Shown here piece after piece: positions 18,301 to 26,130 of a stretch of 36,804 nt of DNA. A model generated the notes under the pieces. It ran no database searches. It was not told the DNA's origin and worked only from the letters and a program-made list of their open reading frames with translations. Position 1 is the first letter of the stretch, and each line of letters begins with the position of its first letter. The DNA is taken from the NCBI GenBank assembly GCA_002448875.1, contig DKAS01000141.1:1-36804 (forward strand). Reading direction: 5' to 3'. Both the position numbers and the translations under genes were made by a program. This DNA comes from Proteobacteria bacterium UBA6920. GTDB taxonomy: Bacteria; Pseudomonadota; Gammaproteobacteria; SG8-11.

Positions 18301-18708
18301 ATGCCCTATATCAACTGGGACCCGTCGTTCAGCGTGGGTGTCGGCCCCCTCGATGGGCAGCATCAAACGCTGTTTCAGATCATTAACCGTTTCTACGACG
18401 CCATGGAAATGCACGCCCCGCAGGCGGTGCTATCCGCCATCTTCGGCGAAGTGCTGGACTACACTAATATGCACTTCAAGCTGGAAGAGGCCATTATGCG
18501 CCGTTACAGCTACCCGGGTTTTGAGCGTCACCGGCAATATCACCAGCAACTGGTCGCCCGGGCGGTGGCCATCAAGAGCGATATCGACGCCGGGCAGCGT
18601 GACGCGCCGCGTGATGCTCTGCGTTTTCTCACCGATTGGCTGGAAAAACACATCAAGGGATGCGACGTGGACTACAGTCCTTACATGAGCAAACTGGGCG
18701 CGGCGTAA
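18301..18708 (+). CDS. Bacteriohemerythrin
   Basis: All seven ligands of the di-iron oxygen-binding site are present in this 135-residue protein: His21 (DGQHQTLF), His58 and Glu62 (MHFKLEE), His77 and His81 (ERHRQYHQQ), His117 and Asp122 (EKHIKGCD). N-terminal W-D-P-SFSVGV is typical of single-domain bacterial hemerythrins. It reversibly binds O2 and may deliver or sense it; in methanotrophs a relative supplies O2 to membrane methane monooxygenase. AGGAGAGCGGA precedes the ATG. The gene converges with a radical SAM gene, ten bases apart. Confidence 0.93.
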   Translation: MPYINWDPSFSVGVGPLDGQHQTLFQIINRFYDAMEMHAPQAVLSAIFGEVLDYTNMHFKLEEAIMRRYSYPGFERHRQYHQQLVARAVAIKSDIDAGQRDAPRDALRFLTDWLEKHIKGCDVDYSPYMSKLGAA

Positions 18709-18718
18709 TACGCCTGGC

Positions 18719-19321
18719 TTAACCCACGCGATCCAGCTGCCGCGCGCGGAACTTCACGCCCAGGTCTGTCGCCAGCCGCTCGCAGGCGCGAATATCGACG
18801 CCTGCCAGACCATCGATCGCCGTGGCGGTCACCTCCGGGATGTACGCCGGCGCGCGCCGGAGAAAATCCAGCATCGCCTGCCAGGCCCCGGCCAGTTGCG
18901 GCGCGCAATGCTGGTTGTAAAGCGGTTCGTGCTGGGCGTTCATCGACACCGATACCGCATCCACCAGGCCCCGCATCTCCGGCAGCACATCGCGTTTGTT
19001 GACCAGACAGGCCAGACCGTCGGTGTTGAGCCGCACCCGCCCGCCATGCTCCTTTATATAACCCGCCACCTGCAGCAACACCTTGAAACGCAGGGTCGGC
19101 TCGCCAAATCCACAAAACACCACTTCCTCGTAGCGCGTCGGATCGCCGATGGCGGCGATGATCGCCGCGACCTCCGGCCGCTGGTGCAGGGTCAGGTCGT
19201 AGGCATGCACCTGGTGCGAACCCTGGGTCTTGGGACAGAAGGCGCAGACCAAGGTGCACCGGTCGGTGATATTGAGGTACAGACGCTGGCCGATGGTATA
19301 GCTGAGGGTATCGTGGCTCAT
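18719..19321 (-). CDS. Radical SAM protein, TatD-associated type
   Basis: The 200-residue product carries Cys22, Cys26 and Cys29 in RCTLVCAFCPK, the CxxxCxxC site for the [4Fe-4S] cluster that cleaves SAM. CGFGEPTLRF is the SAM-contacting GGEP-type motif. VRLNTDGLAC and VDAVSVSMNAQ follow as later strands of the partial TIM barrel. The opening LSYTIGQRLYLNITDRC matches the small radical SAM family often found next to tatD; no tatD is present here. The reaction is unknown. I chose ATG 19319-19321 to fit family starts, although an in-frame ATG 39 bases upstream also exists. Confidence 0.82.
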   Translation of the reverse strand: MSHDTLSYTIGQRLYLNITDRCTLVCAFCPKTQGSHQVHAYDLTLHQRPEVAAIIAAIGDPTRYEEVVFCGFGEPTLRFKVLLQVAGYIKEHGGRVRLNTDGLACLVNKRDVLPEMRGLVDAVSVSMNAQHEPLYNQHCAPQLAGAWQAMLDFLRRAPAYIPEVTATAIDGLAGVDIRACERLATDLGVKFRARQLDRVG

Positions 19322-19451
19322 GGGCTGTCGTGGGTAGTCCCGGGACTTCAGGCAGTGCATCTTGCGGCTTGCAGGCCAGTGAAATCAAGTGTTTTACACA
19401 AGCGTATTCATGATAAATCAATAAGTTGCGAATAATCTTAACAAAATTTCC

Positions 19452-19481
19452 TTAACAATGACCGCTCCCCCACCCTAGAAT
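19452..19481 (+). promoter_or_regulatory. Sigma-70-like promoter for the acyltransferase
   Basis: TTAACA (19452-19457) and TAGAAT (19476-19481) are 18 bp apart, a good match to -35 and -10 boxes. The start codon of the acyltransferase gene is only six bases past the -10 box, so transcription would start at or near the ATG itself. Confidence 0.45.
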
Positions 19482-19487
19482 ACCTGC

Positions 19488-20132
19488 ATGTACCTTCCCA
19501 AGCTCGGTCCCCACCTGCCCCGCCGCGGCAACGGCCTCAGCCGCTGGCTGGGACGCATGCTGATGCGCTTGTGCCGCTGGCATGTCGAGGGAGAGATAGA
19601 CCAGTCGGCGAAACTGCTGCTGGTGATGGCACCGCACACCTCGTGGTGGGACTTTACAATGAACTTCGGTGTTCTGCTGGCCATGGGCTTGCGCGCCTCC
19701 TGGTTTATCGCCAGCAAATACACCGGGGGATTTATTGGCGGCATGCTGCGCGTCATGGGCGCCGTACCGGTGGAGCGCAGCGTACACAGCGATATGGTGG
19801 GGCAAATGACCGGCCGCTTCGCCGCCGCCGACCGCTTCGTGCTGGCGATTTTTCCCGAGGGCACGCGTAAACCCGTGGCGGTCTGGAAATCCGGTTTCTG
19901 GCACATCGCCAAACAGGCCGGTGTGCCGGTGCAACTGGTGGCGGTGGACTATGCACGACGCGCCACCGTTTTCGGTCCGGTCATCGATTTGTCGGACGAC
20001 AAGGAGCAGGATATCCGGCGCATGCGCGCGTATTTTCATCCGGCGATGGCGAAGCGGCCCGGTAACGCGCTTTACGATGCCCCAGCGACAACGCCTGCCG
20101 GCGTTAGCGCTGATTCAGGGTTTCCCGGGTAG
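19488..20132 (+). CDS. PlsC-like 1-acyl-glycerol-phosphate acyltransferase family protein
   Basis: This 214-residue protein has the two acyltransferase blocks: HTSWWD at 50-55 (the catalytic HX4D) and FPEGTRK at 122-128 (acyl acceptor phosphate binding). GGMLRVMGAVPVERS lies between them. The family transfers acyl chains to lysophospholipid-type acceptors at the inner membrane. The protein is shorter than E. coli PlsC and lacks a strong N-terminal membrane helix, so the acceptor could be another lysolipid or an ornithine lipid. The ATG has no ribosome site, which fits the leaderless promoter placement just upstream. The tail after about 190 is low in conservation. Confidence 0.85.
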   Translation: MYLPKLGPHLPRRGNGLSRWLGRMLMRLCRWHVEGEIDQSAKLLLVMAPHTSWWDFTMNFGVLLAMGLRASWFIASKYTGGFIGGMLRVMGAVPVERSVHSDMVGQMTGRFAAADRFVLAIFPEGTRKPVAVWKSGFWHIAKQAGVPVQLVAVDYARRATVFGPVIDLSDDKEQDIRRMRAYFHPAMAKRPGNALYDAPATTPAGVSADSGFPG

Positions 20133-20214
20133 CTCGGCGTATTGCCGCCGACTACCATGAAAGTACACCCAGCCTCCCCCCGCGGGCCGAAGGTAAACCG
20201 GAAAGGAGGTAGCC

Positions 20215-20451
20215 ATGACGGATATCAGCCTTGTTGATGTCACCATCCATGTCGACAAGAAAACCAATGATCGCGAACGCATTGTTCTCGAGACTAACCT
20301 GCGCAGTGTCGATGGTGTAGTCAGTGTGCATATGCCTGGAGACAAGCCCCACCTGGTGACCATTGAATATAATCCCGACGTCACCACTTCTAGCGACCTG
20401 CTGGACGTGGTGGAAAAAGTTGCCGGTCATTCGGAAATGATTGGTCTGTAG
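20215..20451 (+). CDS. Small ferredoxin-fold (HMA-like) protein without metal cysteines
   Basis: This 78-residue protein reads like the beta-alpha-beta-beta-alpha-beta pattern of heavy-metal-associated domains: VDVTIHVD, RERIVLETNLRSVDGVVSVHM, HLVTIEYNPD, then SSDLLDVVEKVAGHSEMIG. The usual GMTCxxC loop is replaced by DKKTNDRE, and there is no cysteine at all, so copper or zinc binding in the classic way is excluded. The start is well fixed by AAGGAGGT (20203-20210), a near-perfect ribosome site that suggests high translation. Its role is unknown; it may be a regulatory or scaffold form of the fold. Confidence 0.75.
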   Translation: MTDISLVDVTIHVDKKTNDRERIVLETNLRSVDGVVSVHMPGDKPHLVTIEYNPDVTTSSDLLDVVEKVAGHSEMIGL

Positions 20452-20514
20452 CGACGCAGACGACCGGAACGATTCGCCGCGGATTAAAACTCAAATCGCC
20501 GACGGAGAGCGGCC

Positions 20515-20540
20515 GTTGTCCGGATTCACCTCCGGACAAC
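20515..20540. terminator. Hairpin between convergent genes
   Basis: GTTGTCCGG (20515-20523) pairs perfectly with CCGGACAAC (20532-20540) around an 8-base loop, between the small HMA-like gene and the leftward FKBP gene. It has no U-run on either side, so it is probably a bidirectional weak terminator. Confidence 0.5.
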
Positions 20541-20553
20541 CGCCGGCATGCCG

Positions 20554-21306
20554 TTAATTCTTGTCGGTGGTATCCGCTTTGGCGAGACCGTCCGCTTTCT
20601 TGCCCTGCTTTTCGATAGAGCTATCAACTTCTACGGTCAGCAGTTCGATCTCGAACACCAGGGCGCGGTGCGCCAGCGGTCCGCGATCGTTATACGCCAG
20701 TTCCGGTGGTATGAAAAGCTGGATCTTGCCGCCTTCCTGGATCAATTGCAGCCCTTCGGTCCAGCCCTTGATCACGCTGTTGAGAGAGAATTGACCGGGC
20801 GCGCCGCGCTCGTAGGAACTGTCGAACTCCTGATCGTTCACCAGGGTACCGCGATAGTTGACGGTCACCGTGTCCGTGGCCGCTGGCTTCCTGCCCTTGC
20901 CCGCCGCGATGACATGGTATTGCAAGCCACTGGCGGTGGTAACGATGCCGGGCTTGGCTTTATTCTGTTCGAGAAATTTCTTGTCGTTTTCCAGATTCTT
21001 GACTTCCATCTCGTGCTGAATGGTGCGTTGCTGGGTGACGATCCGACTCTTGAGATCGCGCAGCACCGCCAGCATTTCCGGCGGCGAGAGTTGCGGTTGC
21101 GCGCCGTTGAGCGCGTCTTCTATACCCTTGACTACGGCCTGCGCATCCATGGTAACACCCTGGCGTTTGAAATCACCGCCGATCTGGTAACCCAGGCTGT
21201 AGTTGATGCGCGTCATTTCGTCTTTTAAATCCAATTGATCCGCGGCGTGGCTGACGCCAGCCAGAGACAGCAACAGCACGACTGGACTCAGTTGCATGAT
21301 ACGCAT
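20554..21306 (-). CDS. Periplasmic FKBP-type peptidyl-prolyl isomerase (FkpA/Mip-like)
   Basis: A signal peptide (MQLSPVVLLLSLAGVSHA) opens this 250-residue protein. An N-terminal dimerisation region follows (MTRINYSLGYQIGGDFKRQG, then a helical stretch to about residue 125) as in FkpA and Mip. The FKBP domain runs from TASGLQYHVI to IELLTVEV, with YRGTLVNDQEFDSSYERG, VIKGWTEGLQ, and FIPPELAYNDRGP holding the aromatic pocket. It folds exported proteins by proline isomerisation. A short Lys/Asp-rich tail ends it. ATG 21306 has AGGAG upstream. The gene follows the multicopper oxidase gene on the same strand but is separated by a strong terminator, so it has its own promoter. Confidence 0.9.
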   Translation of the reverse strand: MRIMQLSPVVLLLSLAGVSHAADQLDLKDEMTRINYSLGYQIGGDFKRQGVTMDAQAVVKGIEDALNGAQPQLSPPEMLAVLRDLKSRIVTQQRTIQHEMEVKNLENDKKFLEQNKAKPGIVTTASGLQYHVIAAGKGRKPAATDTVTVNYRGTLVNDQEFDSSYERGAPGQFSLNSVIKGWTEGLQLIQEGGKIQLFIPPELAYNDRGPLAHRALVFEIELLTVEVDSSIEKQGKKADGLAKADTTDKN

Positions 21307-21332
21307 GAATAATACTCCTTCATTCTTGACTG

Positions 21333-21360
21333 AAAAAACCGGCCGCCCGTGAGGGCGGCC
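21333..21360 (-). terminator. Intrinsic terminator of the multicopper oxidase gene
   Basis: On the minus strand, GGCCGCCC pairs with GGGCGGCC (21341-21348 with 21353-21360, four-base loop) and is followed by GGTTTTTTC (reverse of 21332-21340). This hairpin plus U-run, just past the oxidase stop, is a classic Rho-independent terminator. Confidence 0.85.
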
Positions 21361-21380
21361 CAAACCATATGGCACGTCGA

Positions 21381-23855
21381 TCAGGGCACGGCGTTGCAAC
21401 CGGGCGAACCCGCCTTATTGCCGACGCAGAACGGCACCATCATTTCGTTGTCCTCATGCTCCACGATATGGCAGTGCCAAACGTACAGGCCGGCCAGATC
21501 GAAGGTGGCGTTCAGACGGGTCACCGATCCGGGATAGGCGATCACCGTGTCCTTCCAACCCGCTTCGGTAACTTCCGGCGCATCTTTGATACCAGACAGC
21601 GCGCCGGTAATCGGATCGAAGGCTTCGCGTTCCAGCACCTTGAACTTCACCAGATGCAGGTGAATGGGATGGGCGTCTACGGTCCAGTTCCACAGTTCCC
21701 AGGTCTCGGTCGCATTGACCGGCGGGTTGGTAACGATGGGATCGGACCACAGAGTAACACTGCCGCCAGCGGCGCCGTTGTTGCCCAGTACCGCCGCCTT
21801 GGGTGCGAACGGCACGGACTTGGCCAGCTTGCCGGTGGGCTTGATGCAGGTGCCGGGATTCAACGGATCCGGCGAGGCGCCGACTTCCTGCTGAATCTTG
21901 CCGTTGGGAGCAACCTTGGCGCAGATGATGGCGGATTCTTCTTCCATCAAGGCCATATCGCGCACCGTGGCCTGAATGCCGCTGTTGGCGGGATCGGTGG
22001 GATGCGGCAGCGTCAACGACAAATTTTCCGGTTTGGTGGCGGGTGTGGCGCCGGTGGGGTCGGTGGGGCTCAAGCCGTTGAGGGCGGTATTGACCACGAA
22101 CTCCATGACCTGTCCGGTGGTGCCCGGATCGGCGGCGATGTCGGGGAAACCGCCGAAGGGCGCATCCGGCGCGGTGTTGATCATACGCACCCGGGTGCCG
22201 GCGGCCAGGCCGCTGAAGTCGACGATGACGTCGGCGCGTTCGGCCAGGCCCATGAGCAAGGCGGTTGCCGCGGCGGCGGCGGGATTGCGTACGCCGGCGC
22301 TGCCGTTACCGGGCAGCACGGTGCGGAAGCCGGTTTCGATCTTGACCACATTCGGCATCAGACTCTGCTCGGCACCGATCTGGTAGAACGGCACTTCCTG
22401 CGCGGTCACCAGATTGGTCGCTGGATCCACCACGAACATCGACAGGTTGAGGAAGCGCGAGTTACAACCGTTCAACATGCGGAAACGGTACTGGGCCTGA
22501 GCCACGTCCAGCTTCGGCCAGGATACGCCGTTGACCACCATGACATTGAAAAACGCTTCGGGATTCCAGTTGGTGGCGATATCCGAGGGCAAGGGCAGAC
22601 CGGTCAGCGGATCGACGGAGCCGATAGTATCGATGTTCAAGCCAGCGGTCTGGTTGGCCTTGGTGCCGGAGGTTTGACCGGTGCCCAGACCTTCAAAAAA
22701 CGCGCGATTGGCGGGATAGAACAGGGACCCATCGATATTGAACGACCGATCCTGAACGACAATGGGTATCTCGCGATATTTTTCCCGCGCGCCGCCGAGC
22801 TTGGCCGGAAAGTTGGTGGTGGCCAGACTTTCCCCGGCAACCGGCGCCGGTCCGGGCAAGGTACCGCTCAACAGGCCGGATTCACCGCCGTTGGCTTCAC
22901 GCAACAACCAGAAACCCGCGGGTCCCGCGTACACATTGCTGCGTGTCATACCCAAAGTGTGATCGTGATACCACAGGGTGGTCGATGGCTGCGTATTGGG
23001 ATAAGTGAAACTGCCGACTCCCGGCCGAGCCGGACTGTTGGTCGTCGCCCCGTACTGGTTCACCAGACTGCCGAGGCTGGCAAAACCGATCGGTATGTTG
23101 TTGGCGGCGGGCAGCCACCACGCTTCCGGATAACCGTCGCTTTCCGGCCCGACATGGGCGCCATGCACATGGGTAATAATGGGCACGGGACCATTGTATG
23201 GCTGGGCGAGGATGGCGCCATTGCTCAACGCCGGGCGACAATCCTTGGTTTTAACCGGATTGGTGCACGGCAACTGCTCCGGATTCGCCCAGTGCAGGGC
23301 GCGATCCACCGGCAGGATGTGCGGCAGGAAATTACACGCCGGATCGGTGGCCGGCGCCGCGCTGGCCTTGCAGGCGATGGGATCGGCGACCAGGTCGTTG
23401 TACCAGTCCACGGTGGTGGTGGTATTGACGGTGTTTTCCACGGTATACGCCGGATAGTTGAACTGCGAGTTGGGCGCCGGCGCGATGCCCGCGCCACCCC
23501 CCAGACCGGTGGAATCTGGTGCCGGATCGTTCACCGGACCGTAGCTCCACACCCGGGTGGCCGGATAAGCGTCGGCGCGACCGTTGATGCGATTCCATAT
23601 TCCGCCAGGCAGAATCTGCTGGCTGAACTGGCGCACGGAGATGTCATAGTCATTGGCGACACCGGTATTTTTCATGACCGGCGGAATCACCAGCGGTGTC
23701 ACATACTTCGGCACCAGCGTAGGATCCAGAGTGCCGCCGGGCACCGGCACGGCGAACGCAATGGATGTTTGCAGCATCGCACAAGCGGCGGATACGACGG
23801 CAACGGTCGACCTGTGCTTGAACGGTTTTTGAAAGATTCGAAAATTCTCTTTCAT
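21381..23855 (-). CDS. Large exported multicopper oxidase (CotA/bilirubin-oxidase-like)
   Basis: All four copper motifs are present in this 824-residue protein: HVHGAH at 229-234, WYHDH near 295-299, HPIHLH at 729-734 and HCHIVEHEDNEMM at 794-806, with Cys795 and Met805 as type 1 copper ligands. A signal peptide ending SIAFA exports it. It is far longer than CotA (about 510 residues). The extra length is in N-terminal loops before HVHGAH, with two Cys pairs (161/174 and 197/206), and in the middle domain. CotA-like oxidases act on phenols, bilirubin, Mn(II) or Fe(II) and reduce O2 to water; the substrate here is not readable. AGGAGGGAGAGG gives a strong ribosome site. It ends at its own terminator. 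Confidence 0.92.
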   Translation of the reverse strand: MKENFRIFQKPFKHRSTVAVVSAACAMLQTSIAFAVPVPGGTLDPTLVPKYVTPLVIPPVMKNTGVANDYDISVRQFSQQILPGGIWNRINGRADAYPATRVWSYGPVNDPAPDSTGLGGGAGIAPAPNSQFNYPAYTVENTVNTTTTVDWYNDLVADPIACKASAAPATDPACNFLPHILPVDRALHWANPEQLPCTNPVKTKDCRPALSNGAILAQPYNGPVPIITHVHGAHVGPESDGYPEAWWLPAANNIPIGFASLGSLVNQYGATTNSPARPGVGSFTYPNTQPSTTLWYHDHTLGMTRSNVYAGPAGFWLLREANGGESGLLSGTLPGPAPVAGESLATTNFPAKLGGAREKYREIPIVVQDRSFNIDGSLFYPANRAFFEGLGTGQTSGTKANQTAGLNIDTIGSVDPLTGLPLPSDIATNWNPEAFFNVMVVNGVSWPKLDVAQAQYRFRMLNGCNSRFLNLSMFVVDPATNLVTAQEVPFYQIGAEQSLMPNVVKIETGFRTVLPGNGSAGVRNPAAAAATALLMGLAERADVIVDFSGLAAGTRVRMINTAPDAPFGGFPDIAADPGTTGQVMEFVVNTALNGLSPTDPTGATPATKPENLSLTLPHPTDPANSGIQATVRDMALMEEESAIICAKVAPNGKIQQEVGASPDPLNPGTCIKPTGKLAKSVPFAPKAAVLGNNGAAGGSVTLWSDPIVTNPPVNATETWELWNWTVDAHPIHLHLVKFKVLEREAFDPITGALSGIKDAPEVTEAGWKDTVIAYPGSVTRLNATFDLAGLYVWHCHIVEHEDNEMMVPFCVGNKAGSPGCNAVP

Positions 23856-23930
23856 GATACCTCTCCCTCCTGAACGTCTCGGATTTGAGTTTGCTGATTG
23901 TTACTTCTGAGTTTGCACATTCCATTGCAA

Positions 23931-23960
23931 CGCAGGACGAACTTTCGTTTGCGTCCTACG
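23931..23960 (-). promoter_or_regulatory. Hairpin in the oxidase leader
   Basis: CGCAGGACG (23931-23939) can pair with CGTCCTACG (23952-23960) with one mismatch, about 75 bases ahead of the oxidase ATG. It could shape the mRNA leader or be an operator; no family was recognised. Confidence 0.3.
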
Positions 23961-24062
23961 GACTTCACCCGAGCGCAGTATTCACTCACTGAAATTCTGG
24001 GTCAACGTGTCGCAGGAAGGGTCAGCAGCAGGAAACACGCACTGTAGAAATGTCCTTGTTCG

Positions 24063-24081
24063 GACGATCCCGGGGATCGTC
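24063..24081. promoter_or_regulatory. 19-bp perfect palindrome, candidate operator
   Basis: GACGATCCC and GGGATCGTC flank a single G (24063-24081). The dyad is exact over nine pairs and lies about 210 bp upstream of the oxidase ATG, next to the AT-rich stretch that could hold the promoter. It is the strongest regulator-site candidate in this gap. Confidence 0.45.
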
Positions 24082-24726
24082 GCCACTCCAGAGCTGCTTA
24101 ACTTATTGTGAAAAAATATATATTTAATCTGATTAAGTATTTTGAATAAATCCAATCGCGGCAAAGGCTTCCGTGTACTTAACAATAAACCGCCTTTTTT
24201 TACCTATCTTGTTAATTTAACGTTAAGCGCCATTAATTCATCGGTAAGTTAGCCATAACGAAACCATAATTTGTTCATAATCGATTCCTAATCGAACAAT
24301 GGCGTGCCCTGCCGAACTGGCATGATTCGAACCGGACGTCTGAGGCATAAATCGATCGCTGCGCTAATGACGTTGTTCTGATGAGTGCCCCATTCAGCGC
24401 GCATCCAGTGCATCCAGTGCATCAACGGAAGTAAGGTCAAAATATTGCGAACCTGCAGTTACCGTAATTTTGTTCGTTCGCACTGCCGAGAATAATTCTT
24501 GAACTGTAACTCCTGGCGACCCCACTCGCTTGTGCTGGGTTTCATAGTATCCACCGGTTCAAATTGTACTCAATTGAATTTGCGCATTTTCCTATTAGTA
24601 TTACTGAGGGTGCATGTCTCCATTGGGTTACAGCAGCGAAGACCGTCCATAGCGAGAACAGCATGTACTTGTTTGGTCCGCAGCCTGATAGCGGCACAAT
24701 TAAATTTACTTTGGGAGAGGTCGACC

Positions 24727-25362
24727 ATGAAAAGTTATATTGCCAAGAATACCACTACCCTGGCTTTAGCTCTCTGTTTCATCAACCCCTCGCACGCAGC
24801 AGCAGTAGCCGTAGATCTGTTGCATATCGATGCCATTACCCTTACCTTCAGTTCCCCCCTAACCTCCGGGACTATTTTTTCCCAAACACTTACCTATGAT
24901 CCGGCGGATGTATGGACCATGGGGGAGTATCACGGCATCATTGCCGACGGCTCCGCCGCGACCACCATCGGCACGGTCAACTACACCGTGTCTTCGACCG
25001 GTGCCTACGGCGCGCCGCCGCCCAGTGGTACCGTTGACTCGGCGCAGGGAACTATCGATCTCAATTTAAGCGATTTGTATATGAGTATGTCGGGAGCGGT
25101 GACCGGAGGCGATAAGCTGTGGGACGCGGCAAGCTCTATCATCGACTACAACAGCTATGACCCCCTCACCAGCGCCTTCATTTATGGCTGGAGTGACTCA
25201 TCCACGGTACTCTACTCGTTCTTCAGCATCCCGGTGAATTATTCGGTCCTCATCACCGGCTCCGTGTCGGCGGTACCGCTGCCACCGGCCCTGTTGCTGT
25301 TCGGATCGTCCATGCTCGGTTTACTGGGCATATCCCGCTTTGGTCGCCGCCGGCGTGGATAG
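24727..25362 (+). CDS. PEP-CTERM-type exported surface protein
   Basis: The 211-residue product has a signal peptide (TLALALCFINPSHA) and a C-terminal sorting tail: VPLPPALLLFGSSMLGLLG, then arginines to the end. This is the VPLP variant of PEP-CTERM, recognised and cut by exosortase (EpsH), which is not in this window. The body is Ser/Thr/Gly/Asp-rich, with repeated strands (ITLTFSSPLTSGTIFSQTLTYDP, TIGTVNYTVSSTG, DLNLSDLYMSM) and no catalytic residues that I recognise. Such proteins end up in exopolysaccharide or on the surface. GGGAGAGG precedes ATG 24727. It faces the multicopper oxidase gene across a long shared promoter region. Confidence 0.85.
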   Translation: MKSYIAKNTTTLALALCFINPSHAAAVAVDLLHIDAITLTFSSPLTSGTIFSQTLTYDPADVWTMGEYHGIIADGSAATTIGTVNYTVSSTGAYGAPPPSGTVDSAQGTIDLNLSDLYMSMSGAVTGGDKLWDAASSIIDYNSYDPLTSAFIYGWSDSSTVLYSFFSIPVNYSVLITGSVSAVPLPPALLLFGSSMLGLLGISRFGRRRRG

Positions 25363-25527
25363 TCGTCGCAGGAGCTGCCATTTGACCCTGCTGGCGCGCA
25401 AGAAACCTGTAAGGTCCGGGTAAGATTCAAGTAATGAGCGGATAATCTCGCTGGGGTTTAATTCTCCCAAGGCCGGAGTGATCGTTTGACAGCAAAGGCC
25501 CACAAAATTCGTGAGAGGAGAAAACCT

Positions 25528-26043
25528 ATGACCACCACCGACCTTTACACCGCGCAAAACCTGGACCGCAGCCAGAGAGCGAGCCGTATCATCAGCGCCT
25601 TCGCCCTACTGGGCGTCACCGTAGTGGCGACGGCGGGCAGTCTCGGCTGGATGAGCGTGCTGCCGCTGCTGGCCATCTATCCGCTGGTCACCGGCGTAAT
25701 CGGCTGGGATCCGGTGTATGAGCTGTTTGGTATCGGTGACAGCGAGAACGGCAAGTTGTCGGCGGTCAGCCGTGCCGAACTCGCGGTCACCGGTACCACC
25801 TTGATCGGTTGCGTCTTTGTGGTGCCGGAATATACGCCGATCTGCACCCTGTTGGCGCTGTCCGGCGTTTTCCCGGCGATCAGCGCCTTGATCGGCGAAG
25901 ACATCCTGCAGGCTGTAGTCGCGTATCGCCTGCCGATGATCCCGCAGGTGGCACAATCCACAGCGGCGGAACGCAGCAGGAGCGCAGCCATGACCGCCAT
26001 CGAGGAAGTACGCCAAGGCAAAGCCTCCCGCAAAGCGGCCTGA
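25528..26043 (+). CDS. DUF2892-like inner membrane protein
   Basis: This 171-residue protein has four hydrophobic segments in two similar pairs (ISAFALLGVTVVATAG with MSVLPLLAIYPLVTGVIGW, then GTTLIGCVFVVPEY with LLALSGVFPAISALIG), and a soluble C-terminal helix rich in Arg, Ala and Ser. The first pair, with YPLVTGVIGWDPVYELFGI, resembles the DUF2892/YgaP membrane hairpin (about 65 residues); here it appears doubled. The family role is unknown, although YgaP-type hairpins are sometimes fused to rhodanese domains. GAGAGGAG precedes ATG 25528. A strong symmetric terminator follows. Confidence 0.65.
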   Translation: MTTTDLYTAQNLDRSQRASRIISAFALLGVTVVATAGSLGWMSVLPLLAIYPLVTGVIGWDPVYELFGIGDSENGKLSAVSRAELAVTGTTLIGCVFVVPEYTPICTLLALSGVFPAISALIGEDILQAVVAYRLPMIPQVAQSTAAERSRSAAMTAIEEVRQGKASRKAA

Positions 26044-26054
26044 GACCGCACACG

Positions 26055-26080
26055 GAAGCCGGCCCTGCCGGGCCGGCTTC
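26055..26080. terminator. Bidirectional terminator
   Basis: GAAGCCGGCCC (26055-26065) pairs perfectly with GGGCCGGCTTC (26070-26080) with loop TGCC, followed by TCTTTCCCC. It lies 12 bases past the DUF2892-like stop and 50 bases from the end of the convergent GST gene. Confidence 0.85.
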
Positions 26081-26130
26081 TCTTTCCCCACCCGCAGGCC
26101 TCCGCGTGTCACGCAGGAAAAACGAGACAC

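Larger units (their letters stand above)
23856..24726. other. Long AT-rich divergent intergenic region (oxidase / PEP-CTERM gene)
   Basis: About 870 bp separate the divergent oxidase and surface-protein genes, with no convincing gene. It is clearly more AT-rich than its surroundings between about 24100 and 24300. It holds a hairpin at 23931-23960 in the oxidase leader, the palindrome at 24063-24081, TTAACGTTAA at 24217-24226, TTGTTC...GAACAA flanking TCGATT...AATCGA at 24271-24299, and a tandem CATCCAGTG pair at 24402-24419. This density of dyads suggests a controlled divergent promoter region. Confidence 0.5.

Noticed and set aside
21369..23873. Open frame of over 800 codons antisense to the multicopper oxidase gene
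   Set aside because: It mirrors the oxidase gene, whose copper ligands, signal peptide, ribosome site and terminator are all on the other strand. The antisense product is Gly/Arg/His-rich with no family motif.
24323..24340. GATTCGAACC resembling a tRNA T-loop on the minus strand
   Set aside because: Stem bases do not pair, and no cloverleaf can be formed nearby.
24402..24419. Tandem CATCCAGTG pair
   Set aside because: Only two 9-bp units; too short to be a CRISPR or a meaningful satellite without further copies.
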